Source: Gemmatimonadota bacterium (lineage in GTDB: Bacteria; Gemmatimonadota; Gemmatimonadetes; Longimicrobiales; Gaopeijiaceae). Taken from it: a DNA stretch of 64,000 nucleotides. The notes below the pieces were generated by a model that had not been told where the DNA came from, made no database searches, and saw nothing but the letters and a program-made list of their open reading frames with translations. This document shows positions 55,598 through 64,000 of the stretch, piece by piece. The stretch covers positions 1-64,000 of the forward strand of contig JADFMD010000004.1 of the NCBI GenBank assembly GCA_022564055.1. Reading direction: 5' to 3'. The first letter of the stretch is position 1, and each line of letters begins with the position of its first letter. Made by a program: the position numbers and the translations under genes.

Positions 55598-57718
55598 GTG
55601 ATGTTCCGTCTGCCGTGGACTCATCCCAGGGCTCACTGGTTCTCGCTGGCCGTGGCGGCTCTGGGACTAGGGGCGGTGGGAGTTTGGGTCGATCTGTCGC
55701 CGAAAGTGGAGAGTGACTTCTTCTTCTCGGAGGACGATCCCCAGCTCCAGGTGTCTCTGGAGTTGAACCGACGGTACCCCGGCGGGGAGCTGGTGGTCGT
55801 GCGGGCGGAGGACACGGTGGGGGATCCCGAAGCATATAGCGAGCTGATCGGCGAACTCACCGAGGCGTTCTCCGACGTGGAGGGTGTGATGAGCGTCCGC
55901 TCGATCACGACCGATGACGCCGCGGCGAGTCCCCTGTTCAGCCGAATCCTTCTGACGCCGGACGAGGCGGCCACGAATCTGATTCTGAGTGTGGACGCCA
56001 CCGACCCCGAACTTCTTCTCCCTCGATTGGAGGCTGTGGTCGAGCGACTCGGCACACCCGACCTGGACGTGGTGATGTCGGGGGTGCCGGTTATCGTCGA
56101 GCAGATTCGGCGAAGCCTGTTCCGTGATCTCATCGTCTTCAGCGCGGTTTCGCTTCTCCTGTTCGGTCTGCTCGCGGCTCTGATCTACAGAAATCTGGGG
56201 ATCGTCGCGGGTACACTGACGACCTGCGTGACCGCATGCGCGGCCACCCTGCTTCTCACCCAAGCGATGGGCATCCAGATCGGCCTGCTCACGGCCAACC
56301 TCATCACCATCGTCTTCGTGCTGGCGCTCTCACACATCGTCTTCCTGACGGCGAACTGGCGACGGTCCGGGAACCTTGGACTGGCGCCGGATCAGCGAGT
56401 GGCGCGGGCCGTGTCGCTGACCCTCGAGGCCTCTTTCTGGTCCATGGCCACGACCCTCCTGGGGTTCCTGAGCCTGTTGTTGGCATCAGCCAGGCCCTTG
56501 AGAGAGTTGGGGATCGCCGGTGCGGTCGGTGCGGCGACTGCCCTTGCCGTCGCCTATACGATTTTCCCCACCTTTTTGGGCCGTGGGGCAAAGGGTATGG
56601 CGGAGGCGGAGGGGCCGTCCACGGCGCCGTCCCGGATCTCGGCTCGGCCGTGGAGGCCACTGGCCGTCATCGCGTTCGTCGTCCTTGCCTTGGGTCTCGG
56701 TGTACCGAAGCTCGACACGGACCCGGGACTTCTCACCTACTTCGCCGAGGGCTCCGAGCTCCGGATGGGGCTCGAGCGGATCGATCGAGACGGTGGCAGC
56801 AGCACGCTCAACATTGCGATCCGCGACGCTGCCGGCGCCCGCCTCGATGAGAATGAGGTCTACGATCGCATGTGGCTATTCCAGGACGCGCTGGAGGCCG
56901 ACTCGGTGGTGGGCGCCGTGATGTCGCCGGCCGTGCTGCTCGGGCATGCGCGGACGCTTCCGCTGGCGAGCTTCTTGAGCCTCAGCATGCTCCTGGACAT
57001 TGCCGAAACGCCGCAGTTGGATCAGATCGCCCTGAGCTACGTGACGCCGGAACGGGACGAGGGCCGCTTCTTCCTGCGAATGAAGGAATCGGTGCAGGAG
57101 CCCTCTCGACAGGCGGTCATCGATCGACTCGAAGGATATGCGCGGGACGCCGGCCTCGAGCCCGTACAGGTGGGAGGGCTATACGACCTCCAGGCGCAGC
57201 TCGGCCGGCTGATCAAGTCGAGTCTCCGGATCGGCCTTGGGGGTCTGCTCCTCCTGTTTGTGGTCGTCGCCGCGGTTGTTTCCCGTTCGGGGAAAGTGAC
57301 AACGATCATGGTAGCGTGTCTCGCCGGGGTCCCGCTCGTGGTCCTGGGCACGTTCGGCCATCTGGGCGTGTCGGTGGACATCATCACTTCGCCGGCGGCG
57401 AACGTCGCCCTGGCCATGGGCGTCGACTCGATGATCCATCTGGTGGTGCGAGTGCGGCATCTTCGCGACGGGGGTATGGCCGTGTTGGAGAGTTGGCTCC
57501 AGGCTCGAGCCCAGATCATGGGGCCCGTGCTGGCCGCCACGCTTCTCATTTGCGTAGGGTTCGGAATCTTCGGGTTGTCGACGTTTCCGCCCACGCGCCG
57601 CTTCGGGTTCGCGGTGATTCTGGGCACCATGACGGCCGCCACCATGGCGCTGGTGACATTGCCGCTCGCGGTCGAAGTGTGGAGGCGGAGGGCGGCGGAG
57701 GAGTCTCAGCCGGCCTGA
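55598..57718 (+). CDS. MMPL/RND-family transporter
   Basis: About 12 TM arrangement; repeated AMGIQIGLLTANLITIVFVLALSHIVFLT and HLGVSVDIITSPAANVALAMGVDSMIHLVVR motifs. Confidence 0.9.
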   Translation: MMFRLPWTHPRAHWFSLAVAALGLGAVGVWVDLSPKVESDFFFSEDDPQLQVSLELNRRYPGGELVVVRAEDTVGDPEAYSELIGELTEAFSDVEGVMSVRSITTDDAAASPLFSRILLTPDEAATNLILSVDATDPELLLPRLEAVVERLGTPDLDVVMSGVPVIVEQIRRSLFRDLIVFSAVSLLLFGLLAALIYRNLGIVAGTLTTCVTACAATLLLTQAMGIQIGLLTANLITIVFVLALSHIVFLTANWRRSGNLGLAPDQRVARAVSLTLEASFWSMATTLLGFLSLLLASARPLRELGIAGAVGAATALAVAYTIFPTFLGRGAKGMAEAEGPSTAPSRISARPWRPLAVIAFVVLALGLGVPKLDTDPGLLTYFAEGSELRMGLERIDRDGGSSTLNIAIRDAAGARLDENEVYDRMWLFQDALEADSVVGAVMSPAVLLGHARTLPLASFLSLSMLLDIAETPQLDQIALSYVTPERDEGRFFLRMKESVQEPSRQAVIDRLEGYARDAGLEPVQVGGLYDLQAQLGRLIKSSLRIGLGGLLLLFVVVAAVVSRSGKVTTIMVACLAGVPLVVLGTFGHLGVSVDIITSPAANVALAMGVDSMIHLVVRVRHLRDGGMAVLESWLQARAQIMGPVLAATLLICVGFGIFGLSTFPPTRRFGFAVILGTMTAATMALVTLPLAVEVWRRRAAEESQPA

Positions 57719-57783
57719 GTGGGGAGGTCCCCGACCTAGCTGGCCCTAAGACTCTGCCACGAATCGCTGGAAAATGGTCCTCC

Positions 57784-59700
57784 CTAGGGGAGCGCCATCG
57801 CAATCAACTGCGCCACCTGCCCCCCGCCACCGACGGTAAAGACCACATACTGCTTCCCTTCGTGCATATACGTCATGGGAAGACTCGTCTGGCTCGCCGG
57901 GATCTCCAGGTCGGCGATGATTTCGCCCGTGGCTTTGTCGTAGCCGTAGAAATGAGGGTCTCCGCCGTACCCCTCACCCGCCAGGACGAGCGTCTTGGTG
58001 ACCAAGATACCGGCCCTGGTGGCTTTACCCCACCGGCCGATCTCGACGCCGTCCAGAGCCGGGTGGTTCTTCACCCGGGCGGATGCATCCCCGTTGGCTC
58101 GCATCCAGATGTGGTCGCCGGTGTTGAGGTCGATGGCGGTGATCCGTCCCCAGGGCGGCTTGACGACGGGAAGCCCCGCCACACGGGCGCCCGTGAAGCC
58201 CGCCACGTAATTCATGTCCGATCTTTCCGCTCCCTCCCTCAACGACAGCCCGGCAGGGTCGGACTTCGACGCCACGTAGAGCACGCCGGTCTCGGGATCG
58301 AACGCGCCACCCTCCCAGTTGGCACCCCCCGTACTACCGGGTGTCATCAGCGTGCCCCGTTTGCCCTCGGTGTCCAAGACCGTTTGGGGCGTGTAGAGCG
58401 GCCCGATCGTCATGCCCGCCACGACTTCCTCGGCTTGGGCACGGAGTTCGGGGGTGAAGTCGATGAGGTCGTCGATCGTAAGGCCTTGCCGGTCGAATGG
58501 CGCGGGTTTGGTGGGGAAAGGTTGAGTGGGGGCATACCACTCGCCCGGCACGTCGCCGGCCGGAACCGGTCGTTCCTCGATCGGCCAAACGGGCTCTCCC
58601 GTCACCCGGTCGAACACGTAGACGAAGGACTGTTTGGTAATCTGAGCGACCGCTTGGATGTCCCGTCCGTTCACGGTGATGTCGGTCAGAATCGGTGCCG
58701 TGGGGACGTCGTAGTCCCAGATGTCATGGTGCACGAGCTGAAAGTGCCAGATACGCTCGCCCGTCTCGATGTTCAGCGCCACCAGACTCGAGGAAAAGAG
58801 GTTGTTGCCCGGCCGATGACCGCCGTAGTAGTCGCCGGTGGGGTCTTCCACGGGCAAATAGACGATTCCGAGCTCCTCGTCGGCCGTGAAGGGGGGCCAG
58901 ACGGCAGCGTTCCCGGTGTATTCCGCCGAACCGTCCAACCACGTGTCGTGTCCGAACTCACCCTCCTGCGGGATCGTGTGGAAGATCCACTTGCGCTCAC
59001 CCGTGCGGACATCGAAGCCGCGGACGTGCCCGGGCACGTTCGTGCGCGAGGGCGGGGCGGTGCCCACCGCCAGCGCTGCACCGACCACGATGACGTCCCT
59101 CGCGATAACGGGCGGAGAAGACGACCCGATGACGTCCTCTATGAGGTTGACGGGCCGGTCGAGCCCCAGCCTCAGGTCGACGACCCCGTTCGTTCCGAAG
59201 GATTCGACCTCGCGGCCGGTGTGTGCATTCAGCGCGACCAGGTGATAGGCCGGGGTAATCACGTAGACACGGTCATCTCCCTGCCCGTCCGACCAGTATG
59301 CGACGCCGCGCCCGGAGTTCGGACGGGGCGCGCTTCTGGCCCGCTCACCCTCATCCATTCTCCACATCCAGAGCATCTCACCCGTACCGGCGTCCAGTGC
59401 GACCACGTTGCGGCGGGAGCCCGCAGTCATGAAGAGGACACCGTCCACCATCAGCGGTGTCGAGGAGTTCTTCGCCTCCGGACGCGGTCCCTGGTTACGG
59501 GCTGCCCAGGTCCAAGCGATCTCGAGATCGCCGACGTTCGTCGCGTCGATCTGGTCCAATGGCGAGTAGGACGTTCCCCCCGGGCCTCCGCCGTAATAAC
59601 GCCACTCGCCGTCTGTTGCGCCCTGTTGCGCCACGGCAGGCGCCGCAAGACCTACCGCGAGAACCAGACCGAGAACGGCTGATTTCGTGAAACTGCCCAT
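57784..59700 (-). CDS. PQQ-dependent dehydrogenase (quinoprotein glucose/alcohol dehydrogenase type)
   Basis: GEWRYYGGGPGGTSYSPLDQIDATNVGDLEIAW; DTWLDGSAEYTGNAAVWPP; YGGHRPGNNLFSSSLVALNIETGERIWHFQLVHHDIWDYDVPTAPIL. Confidence 0.93.
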   Translation of the reverse strand: MGSFTKSAVLGLVLAVGLAAPAVAQQGATDGEWRYYGGGPGGTSYSPLDQIDATNVGDLEIAWTWAARNQGPRPEAKNSSTPLMVDGVLFMTAGSRRNVVALDAGTGEMLWMWRMDEGERARSAPRPNSGRGVAYWSDGQGDDRVYVITPAYHLVALNAHTGREVESFGTNGVVDLRLGLDRPVNLIEDVIGSSSPPVIARDVIVVGAALAVGTAPPSRTNVPGHVRGFDVRTGERKWIFHTIPQEGEFGHDTWLDGSAEYTGNAAVWPPFTADEELGIVYLPVEDPTGDYYGGHRPGNNLFSSSLVALNIETGERIWHFQLVHHDIWDYDVPTAPILTDITVNGRDIQAVAQITKQSFVYVFDRVTGEPVWPIEERPVPAGDVPGEWYAPTQPFPTKPAPFDRQGLTIDDLIDFTPELRAQAEEVVAGMTIGPLYTPQTVLDTEGKRGTLMTPGSTGGANWEGGAFDPETGVLYVASKSDPAGLSLREGAERSDMNYVAGFTGARVAGLPVVKPPWGRITAIDLNTGDHIWMRANGDASARVKNHPALDGVEIGRWGKATRAGILVTKTLVLAGEGYGGDPHFYGYDKATGEIIADLEIPASQTSLPMTYMHEGKQYVVFTVGGGGQVAQLIAMALP

Positions 59701-59813
59701 CCACTACACTCCTTCAAAGTTCCCGTCGCGCGCCGCAGAAGCCGCGGAGACCGGGGTCGATTGCAGATCTCTTCATCTGCTCCGGACGATCATGTCGCGA
59801 AGCTGAAGAACAG

Positions 59814-60485
59814 CTATATCGCGAAGCAGTAGAACAGTCCGTCGCCGCCCGTGCCCTGCAGATCTTCCTGGCCGCAGCCACGGCTGCCGTGGGCGGAGTT
59901 CCAGGAGGTCGGGTTGGCGCCGCCACCGGTACGGTCGAAGTGGCCGACCATCGCGCTGCCTTCCCCGCTGCTCGTCCAATTGTCGCACGTGGTGTCGTCA
60001 TCGCCGGGGACGACGGTGCCGTCCAACTGCGACCCCGTCAGGATGTCGTGCCGGTTCGGATCGTCGCCTCGGCCGTTGGTCATCCCACCCCGCTCGTTGA
60101 GCACGGTCTCCTTGGTGAGGTTGTTGTCGTCACCGTGGAGGTTGCCGACGTCGCTCGCGACCTGCACGAGGGCTTGGTTGTACCACGGCCCGCTCCCAAT
60201 CCGGTCACGCGCGTTGACGGCGGCGGCATCGGCCGTGGCCGTCGCGCTCAAATAGGCGTGCCATGTCGCACCACCCGCGCCGACGGCTGCGGCCAGGGTC
60301 TCGCAGTACGCATCGGCCCCCTCCAGACCCCCCAGAGCGGCACCATTTCCAGGACCTGCGCTGGTGAGGAAGAAGCTCATCGCGGGCTCCATGGGCTCGT
60401 CCATCGAAGCATCCTCGCCCGAGGGCGCGCACGATACGGTAAAGGCGACGATCGACAGCAGGTAAAGCACTCTCATCTTCCTCAT
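59814..60485 (-). CDS. secreted lectin-like/endostatin-like fold protein
   Basis: Lipoprotein signal; SFFLTSAGPGNGAALGGLEGADAYCETLAAAVGAGGATWHAYLSAT and HDILTGSQLDGTV..CDNWTSSGEGSAMVGHFDRTGGGANPTSWNSAHGSRGCGQEDLQGTGGDGLFYCFA. Confidence 0.75.
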   Translation of the reverse strand: MRKMRVLYLLSIVAFTVSCAPSGEDASMDEPMEPAMSFFLTSAGPGNGAALGGLEGADAYCETLAAAVGAGGATWHAYLSATATADAAAVNARDRIGSGPWYNQALVQVASDVGNLHGDDNNLTKETVLNERGGMTNGRGDDPNRHDILTGSQLDGTVVPGDDDTTCDNWTSSGEGSAMVGHFDRTGGGANPTSWNSAHGSRGCGQEDLQGTGGDGLFYCFAI

Positions 60486-60628
60486 GATATTCCTCTCAGA
60501 TTTCGAGCGAGGGATGACTCCCGATGTCCGAAGACCGGCCCTGCATGCCAACGCACGCAGGGCCGGTCTGACGGATAACTTCGTGATGGACCCTTTTCTC
60601 AGAGCCTCTGAAGCGCCGTTGTTACAGC

Positions 60629-61852
60629 CTACATACCACCGTACGTATGCGTCTCGCCCGGCCAAAGGGCGCCCTGATTCGCATTCGGGATCGGGCCAAT
60701 GCCCAGAAATACGAACTTCTGAAGCCGTGACCCTTCATACGTTTCGGTCGTGTAGATGTTTCCGTCCGAGTCGGTGGCGATGCTGTGTACCGCGAAGAAC
60801 AGTCCGGGCTGCCGCCCGCCGTCCCCGAAGCTCGTCAGGATTTCCATCGTCTCACGCAGGATGATGTAGACCTTCATGTTCTGGCCGTCGGCCAGGTAGA
60901 GGTAGGTCTGGGCTTCGTCCGGCGAGAAGGCGATGTCCCAGGTCGATCCCTGAGAACGCGTATTGGGCGAGATCTGAACCTCCTCCACGAACGTGCCGTC
61001 TAACTGGAACACCTGCACCCGGTCTGCACCGCGGTCGCAGACGTACACCAAGCCGTCGTTGCTCGGCTCGGCGCAGTGCACCGGGCCCTGGAACTGCGGC
61101 GGGGGCGTCCCGCCAGCCATCCACCGGTCCATGGTCCCGTATTCCTCGTCGTCCGGCACGTTCCCGTAAGCACCCCAGAAGCGCTTGAACTCGCCGGTAG
61201 TCGCGTCGAGGACCACGACACGCCTGTTCTGGTAACCGTCCGCCACGAACAACTCGTTGGTTGCGGCGTGGTTGGAGAGCTTCGCTACCTGCCCGAAATT
61301 CGCCATGTCGAGGCTGTTGCGCCCGTCCCGCGCGTTCGGATCGCCGATCTGCTTGAGAAACGTGCCATCGGTGGCGAACTGCAGGACGTGCTTGTCGGTG
61401 CCACCGTTCCCGCCGATCCAGAGGTTTCCCATGTTGTCGATGGCGAGCCCGTGGTTCGACGTAGGCCAATCGTACTCGCCCGTGGGGCTGGGCCCTCCGA
61501 ACGAGGAGATCAGATTTCCCGCCTGATCGAACTCCATGACCGGCGGTCCCGGCTGGCAGCACTCGGCGACTCCAGAGACAATGCCAATCTCGGTGTTGAG
61601 GACGAACTGGTTCTCCGTGTTCCGATGAACGATCCAGATGTGATCACGGGAATCCACCGTGACACCAATCATCGGTCCCACCAGCCAGTGATTCGGGAGT
61701 GGCTGGGGCCAAAGCGGGTCCACCTCAAACATGGGAGCCATCCCGGCCTCTCCATACTCACCGGTGCCGCGAGGAGACCCCTCGCCGACGGTGCACGCAC
61801 TCATGAGCGCGACCACGGCTCCACCGATGAGAAGATTGAACTTGGGTTTCAT
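60629..61852 (-). CDS. secreted NHL/6-bladed beta-propeller protein
   Basis: MKPKFNLLIGGAVVALMSACTVG signal; WPTSNHGLAIDNMGNLWIGGNGGTDKHVLQFATDGTFLKQIG; LFVADGYQNRRVVVLDATTGEFKRFWGAYGN. Confidence 0.85.
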   Translation of the reverse strand: MKPKFNLLIGGAVVALMSACTVGEGSPRGTGEYGEAGMAPMFEVDPLWPQPLPNHWLVGPMIGVTVDSRDHIWIVHRNTENQFVLNTEIGIVSGVAECCQPGPPVMEFDQAGNLISSFGGPSPTGEYDWPTSNHGLAIDNMGNLWIGGNGGTDKHVLQFATDGTFLKQIGDPNARDGRNSLDMANFGQVAKLSNHAATNELFVADGYQNRRVVVLDATTGEFKRFWGAYGNVPDDEEYGTMDRWMAGGTPPPQFQGPVHCAEPSNDGLVYVCDRGADRVQVFQLDGTFVEEVQISPNTRSQGSTWDIAFSPDEAQTYLYLADGQNMKVYIILRETMEILTSFGDGGRQPGLFFAVHSIATDSDGNIYTTETYEGSRLQKFVFLGIGPIPNANQGALWPGETHTYGGM

Positions 61853-62075
61853 CGACCTTCCTCCGTCTCTGTACAGGTAGCTGTCAGGATCGCGGCTGAT
61901 CACCGGCAAATAGATCCCGAGGCCGAGCTCAAAAAGGCGGCCACCGGGATCATTCCCGACCGGACCGAGTGGATGTGTTTCTCGGTCGCTACCCGATCTA
62001 AGTTGCTGTATGTTGGTTCCGCAAGTGCTCTCCGGAAAAAAAATTACCCCCGTCATCGGTCGTGAGAGGTCACCA

Positions 62076-63440
62076 GTGGTTGGACGTACGCGTAAAGTCG
62101 TAATCTGGCCTGCAGCCGCAGCTGTGGCGGTGAGCCTGTTCGTGGCGCTTCCCCTGGGCGCCCCGGGCCACGAGACACCCGCGGACGTGACGGTGCAGGC
62201 GTTCCTGAAGCCTGAGGGACAGACGCTCAGGCTACTGCTCCGGGTGCCCCTGACCGCGATGCAAGACATCATTTTTCCGACGCGTGGCCCGGGTTATCTG
62301 GAAATCGACGAGGCGGATTCCGAGCTCGAAGAGGGCGCAATGGTGTGGATTATCCGACCTCTACAGTTATTCGAGGATGGCACCCGGTTGCCGGCCCCCG
62401 AGATCGCCGCCATCAAGGTCTCGATTCCGTCCGATCAGTCGTTCCGGGAGTACGACACGGCTCTGGAGCACGTCTTTGGCCCCAAGCTCTCCAACGACGT
62501 CGATCTGATTTGGCAGCAAGCGTTGCTCGACGTGCTTCTCGAGTATCCGATTCAGTCGGAGGACTCGGATTTCTCGATCCGGCCCGGGCTCGAGCGGCTC
62601 GCGTCGCGGGTCCAGGTCGTGCTTCGCTTCATGCCGCCGAGCGGTGTGGTGCGGGCATTCCAATTTGTCGGTGACCCGGGACTCGTCCCACTCGATCCAC
62701 GGTGGCACCAGGCGGCCTTTCGTTTCGTGAAGTCCGGTTTCCTCCACATCCTGGATGGGATCGACCACCTGCTGTTCCTCCTCTGTCTGGTCATCCCGTT
62801 CCGGAAGTTCAACGCTCTGTTTCCGATCGTGACCGCGTTCACGGTGGCCCACTCGATCACGTTGATCGCGTCTGCGTATGGCTTTGCCCCGGGTGGGCTC
62901 TGGTTCCCGCCGCTCGTGGAGATGGTGATCGCCGCTTCAATCCTGTATATGGCGCTGGAAAACGTGGTGGGAGCCAAGATCCGGCGGCGCTGGATCATCA
63001 CGTTCGCGTTCGGACTCGTCCATGGCTTCGGGTTCTCCTTCGCGCTCCGCGAATCTCTTCAGTTTGCGGGTGGCCACTTACTGACGTCCCTGTTGTCGTT
63101 CAACGTTGGCGTCGAACTCGGACAGTTGCTCGTCCTCGCCCTGTGCGTTCCGGCGCTCGAGGTCCTTTTTCGCTTCGTGCTCGCAGAACGAGTGGGGATG
63201 ATCATCCTTTCGATCATCGTGGCCCACATCAGCTGGCATTGGATGGCGGAGCGAGCGCTCATCTTCAGCCAGTACCAGATCCCGTGGCCCGCGCTCAGCC
63301 TAGGCCTTTTTGTAAACCTGCTCGGTTGGCTGGTCCTGGCCCTGATCGTTGGGGGCCTGGCGTGGCTGGGGTTTGGCAAGCTGTGGAATCCTGCAGCACG
63401 GCAGGGCGGTGGCGAGGCTCCGGCCCGAGCGGAGGAGTAG
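62076..63440 (+). CDS. HupE/UreJ-2-family membrane protein with large N-terminal extracytoplasmic domain
   Basis: FVKSGFLHILDGIDHLLFLLCLVIPFRKFNALFPIVTAFTVAHSITLIASAYG; GLVHGFGFSFALRE; FNVGVELGQL. Confidence 0.88.
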   Translation: MVGRTRKVVIWPAAAAVAVSLFVALPLGAPGHETPADVTVQAFLKPEGQTLRLLLRVPLTAMQDIIFPTRGPGYLEIDEADSELEEGAMVWIIRPLQLFEDGTRLPAPEIAAIKVSIPSDQSFREYDTALEHVFGPKLSNDVDLIWQQALLDVLLEYPIQSEDSDFSIRPGLERLASRVQVVLRFMPPSGVVRAFQFVGDPGLVPLDPRWHQAAFRFVKSGFLHILDGIDHLLFLLCLVIPFRKFNALFPIVTAFTVAHSITLIASAYGFAPGGLWFPPLVEMVIAASILYMALENVVGAKIRRRWIITFAFGLVHGFGFSFALRESLQFAGGHLLTSLLSFNVGVELGQLLVLALCVPALEVLFRFVLAERVGMIILSIIVAHISWHWMAERALIFSQYQIPWPALSLGLFVNLLGWLVLALIVGGLAWLGFGKLWNPAARQGGGEAPARAEE

Positions 63441-63496
63441 AGCACTTCCGGCAGGGCCTCGTCCCCACAAGGCGAACATCGATCGGGAGAACATGA

Positions 63497-64000
63497 ATGC
63501 CCACCAGAATCAGTCCCACGCCATTGAGCCTGAGCGTCCTCAGTCTCGCCCTCGTCGTCGCTTTTCTTACGACGCCGGCCCTCGCCCAAACACGCTATGT
63601 GACCGGCGCTCCTGCCGCGGTCTCGGCCGGGGCCTTCGCGACCACAGTCGTGTTCGAGGGCGGAGAGATCTTCGTGGGGCGGCCGGGTGAGTTCGCCTTC
63701 TTCCCGATCCCGGCCAACCACCCTGGAACCGTGCATGTTTTCGGACTCGACGACACGGGAAACTGGGAAGAAACCGCGGTACTTTCGTCCGAATCGGTGG
63801 AAATCGGTGACGGTTTCGGCATGTCCCTGGCCGTGGATGGCAACACCCTGCTAGCGGGTGCCCCGAAGACTCGCGGGGGTCGCGGAGCGGTATACGTGTT
63901 CACGCGATCCGACGCCGACGCCGCCTGGCGGGCAGTCACGACCCTTCGGAGTGGCACAAGGCGCGAAGGGGACGAATTCGGCGCTGCGGTCGCGATCGAG
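63497..64000 (+). CDS. FG-GAP repeat secreted protein (truncated by window end)
   Basis: Signal peptide; GDGFGMSLAVDGNTLLAGAPKTRGGRGAVYVFTRSD..GDEFGAAVAIE; open to window end. Confidence 0.8.
   Translation, partial: MPTRISPTPLSLSVLSLALVVAFLTTPALAQTRYVTGAPAAVSAGAFATTVVFEGGEIFVGRPGEFAFFPIPANHPGTVHVFGLDDTGNWEETAVLSSESVEIGDGFGMSLAVDGNTLLAGAPKTRGGRGAVYVFTRSDADAAWRAVTTLRSGTRREGDEFGAAVAIE

Noticed and set aside
56872-59682. 936 aa plus-strand ORF, longest in the window
   Set aside because: Antisense shadow of the PQQ dehydrogenase (57784-59700) and overlap of the MMPL gene; composition rich in Arg/His/Gly/Asp typical of GC-biased shadow frames, with no domain recognisable.
1-64000. tRNA/rRNA, CRISPR arrays, transposases, phage or classical defence genes
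   Set aside because: None recognised by eye on either strand; tRNAscan-SE, minced and DefenseFinder would be needed to exclude weak cases.

Overview
High-GC bacterial chromosomal window with dense, mostly housekeeping/accessory metabolic genes and many lipoproteins and secreted proteins. The gene style suggests a Gemmatimonadota-like environmental genome, but this is inference only. Main loci: an arginine deiminase operon (arcA-arcB-arcC), mhqO/mhqD-like genes, a polyphosphate neighbourhood (CHAD, PPK1, SixA-like), a molybdenum hydroxylase operon with its own cytochrome b, two PQQ-type dehydrogenases, a PadR regulator, a Ser/Thr kinase, an AUR1/PAP2-like protein, CcdA with a thioredoxin-like protein, and several secreted metalloproteases and beta-propeller proteins. 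The strongest non-routine observation is a secreted AhpC/TSA-type peroxiredoxin-like gene split by one in-frame TGA at the expected peroxidatic Cys (TPG-U-T), followed by a perfect 6-bp hairpin in bacterial SECIS position. This is a probable selenoprotein, and it sits next to ccdA and a thioredoxin-like gene. Other notable items: a stand-alone prodomain-like ORF after a homologous full-length serine protease; a multiply deleted fpg pseudogene; a radical-SAM gene and a membrane-protein gene each broken by an apparent single-base frameshift; two 17-bp-period tandem repeat arrays; and phased TATATCG operator-like repeats upstream of padR. I recognised no rRNA, tRNA, CRISPR array, transposase or prophage genes by eye.
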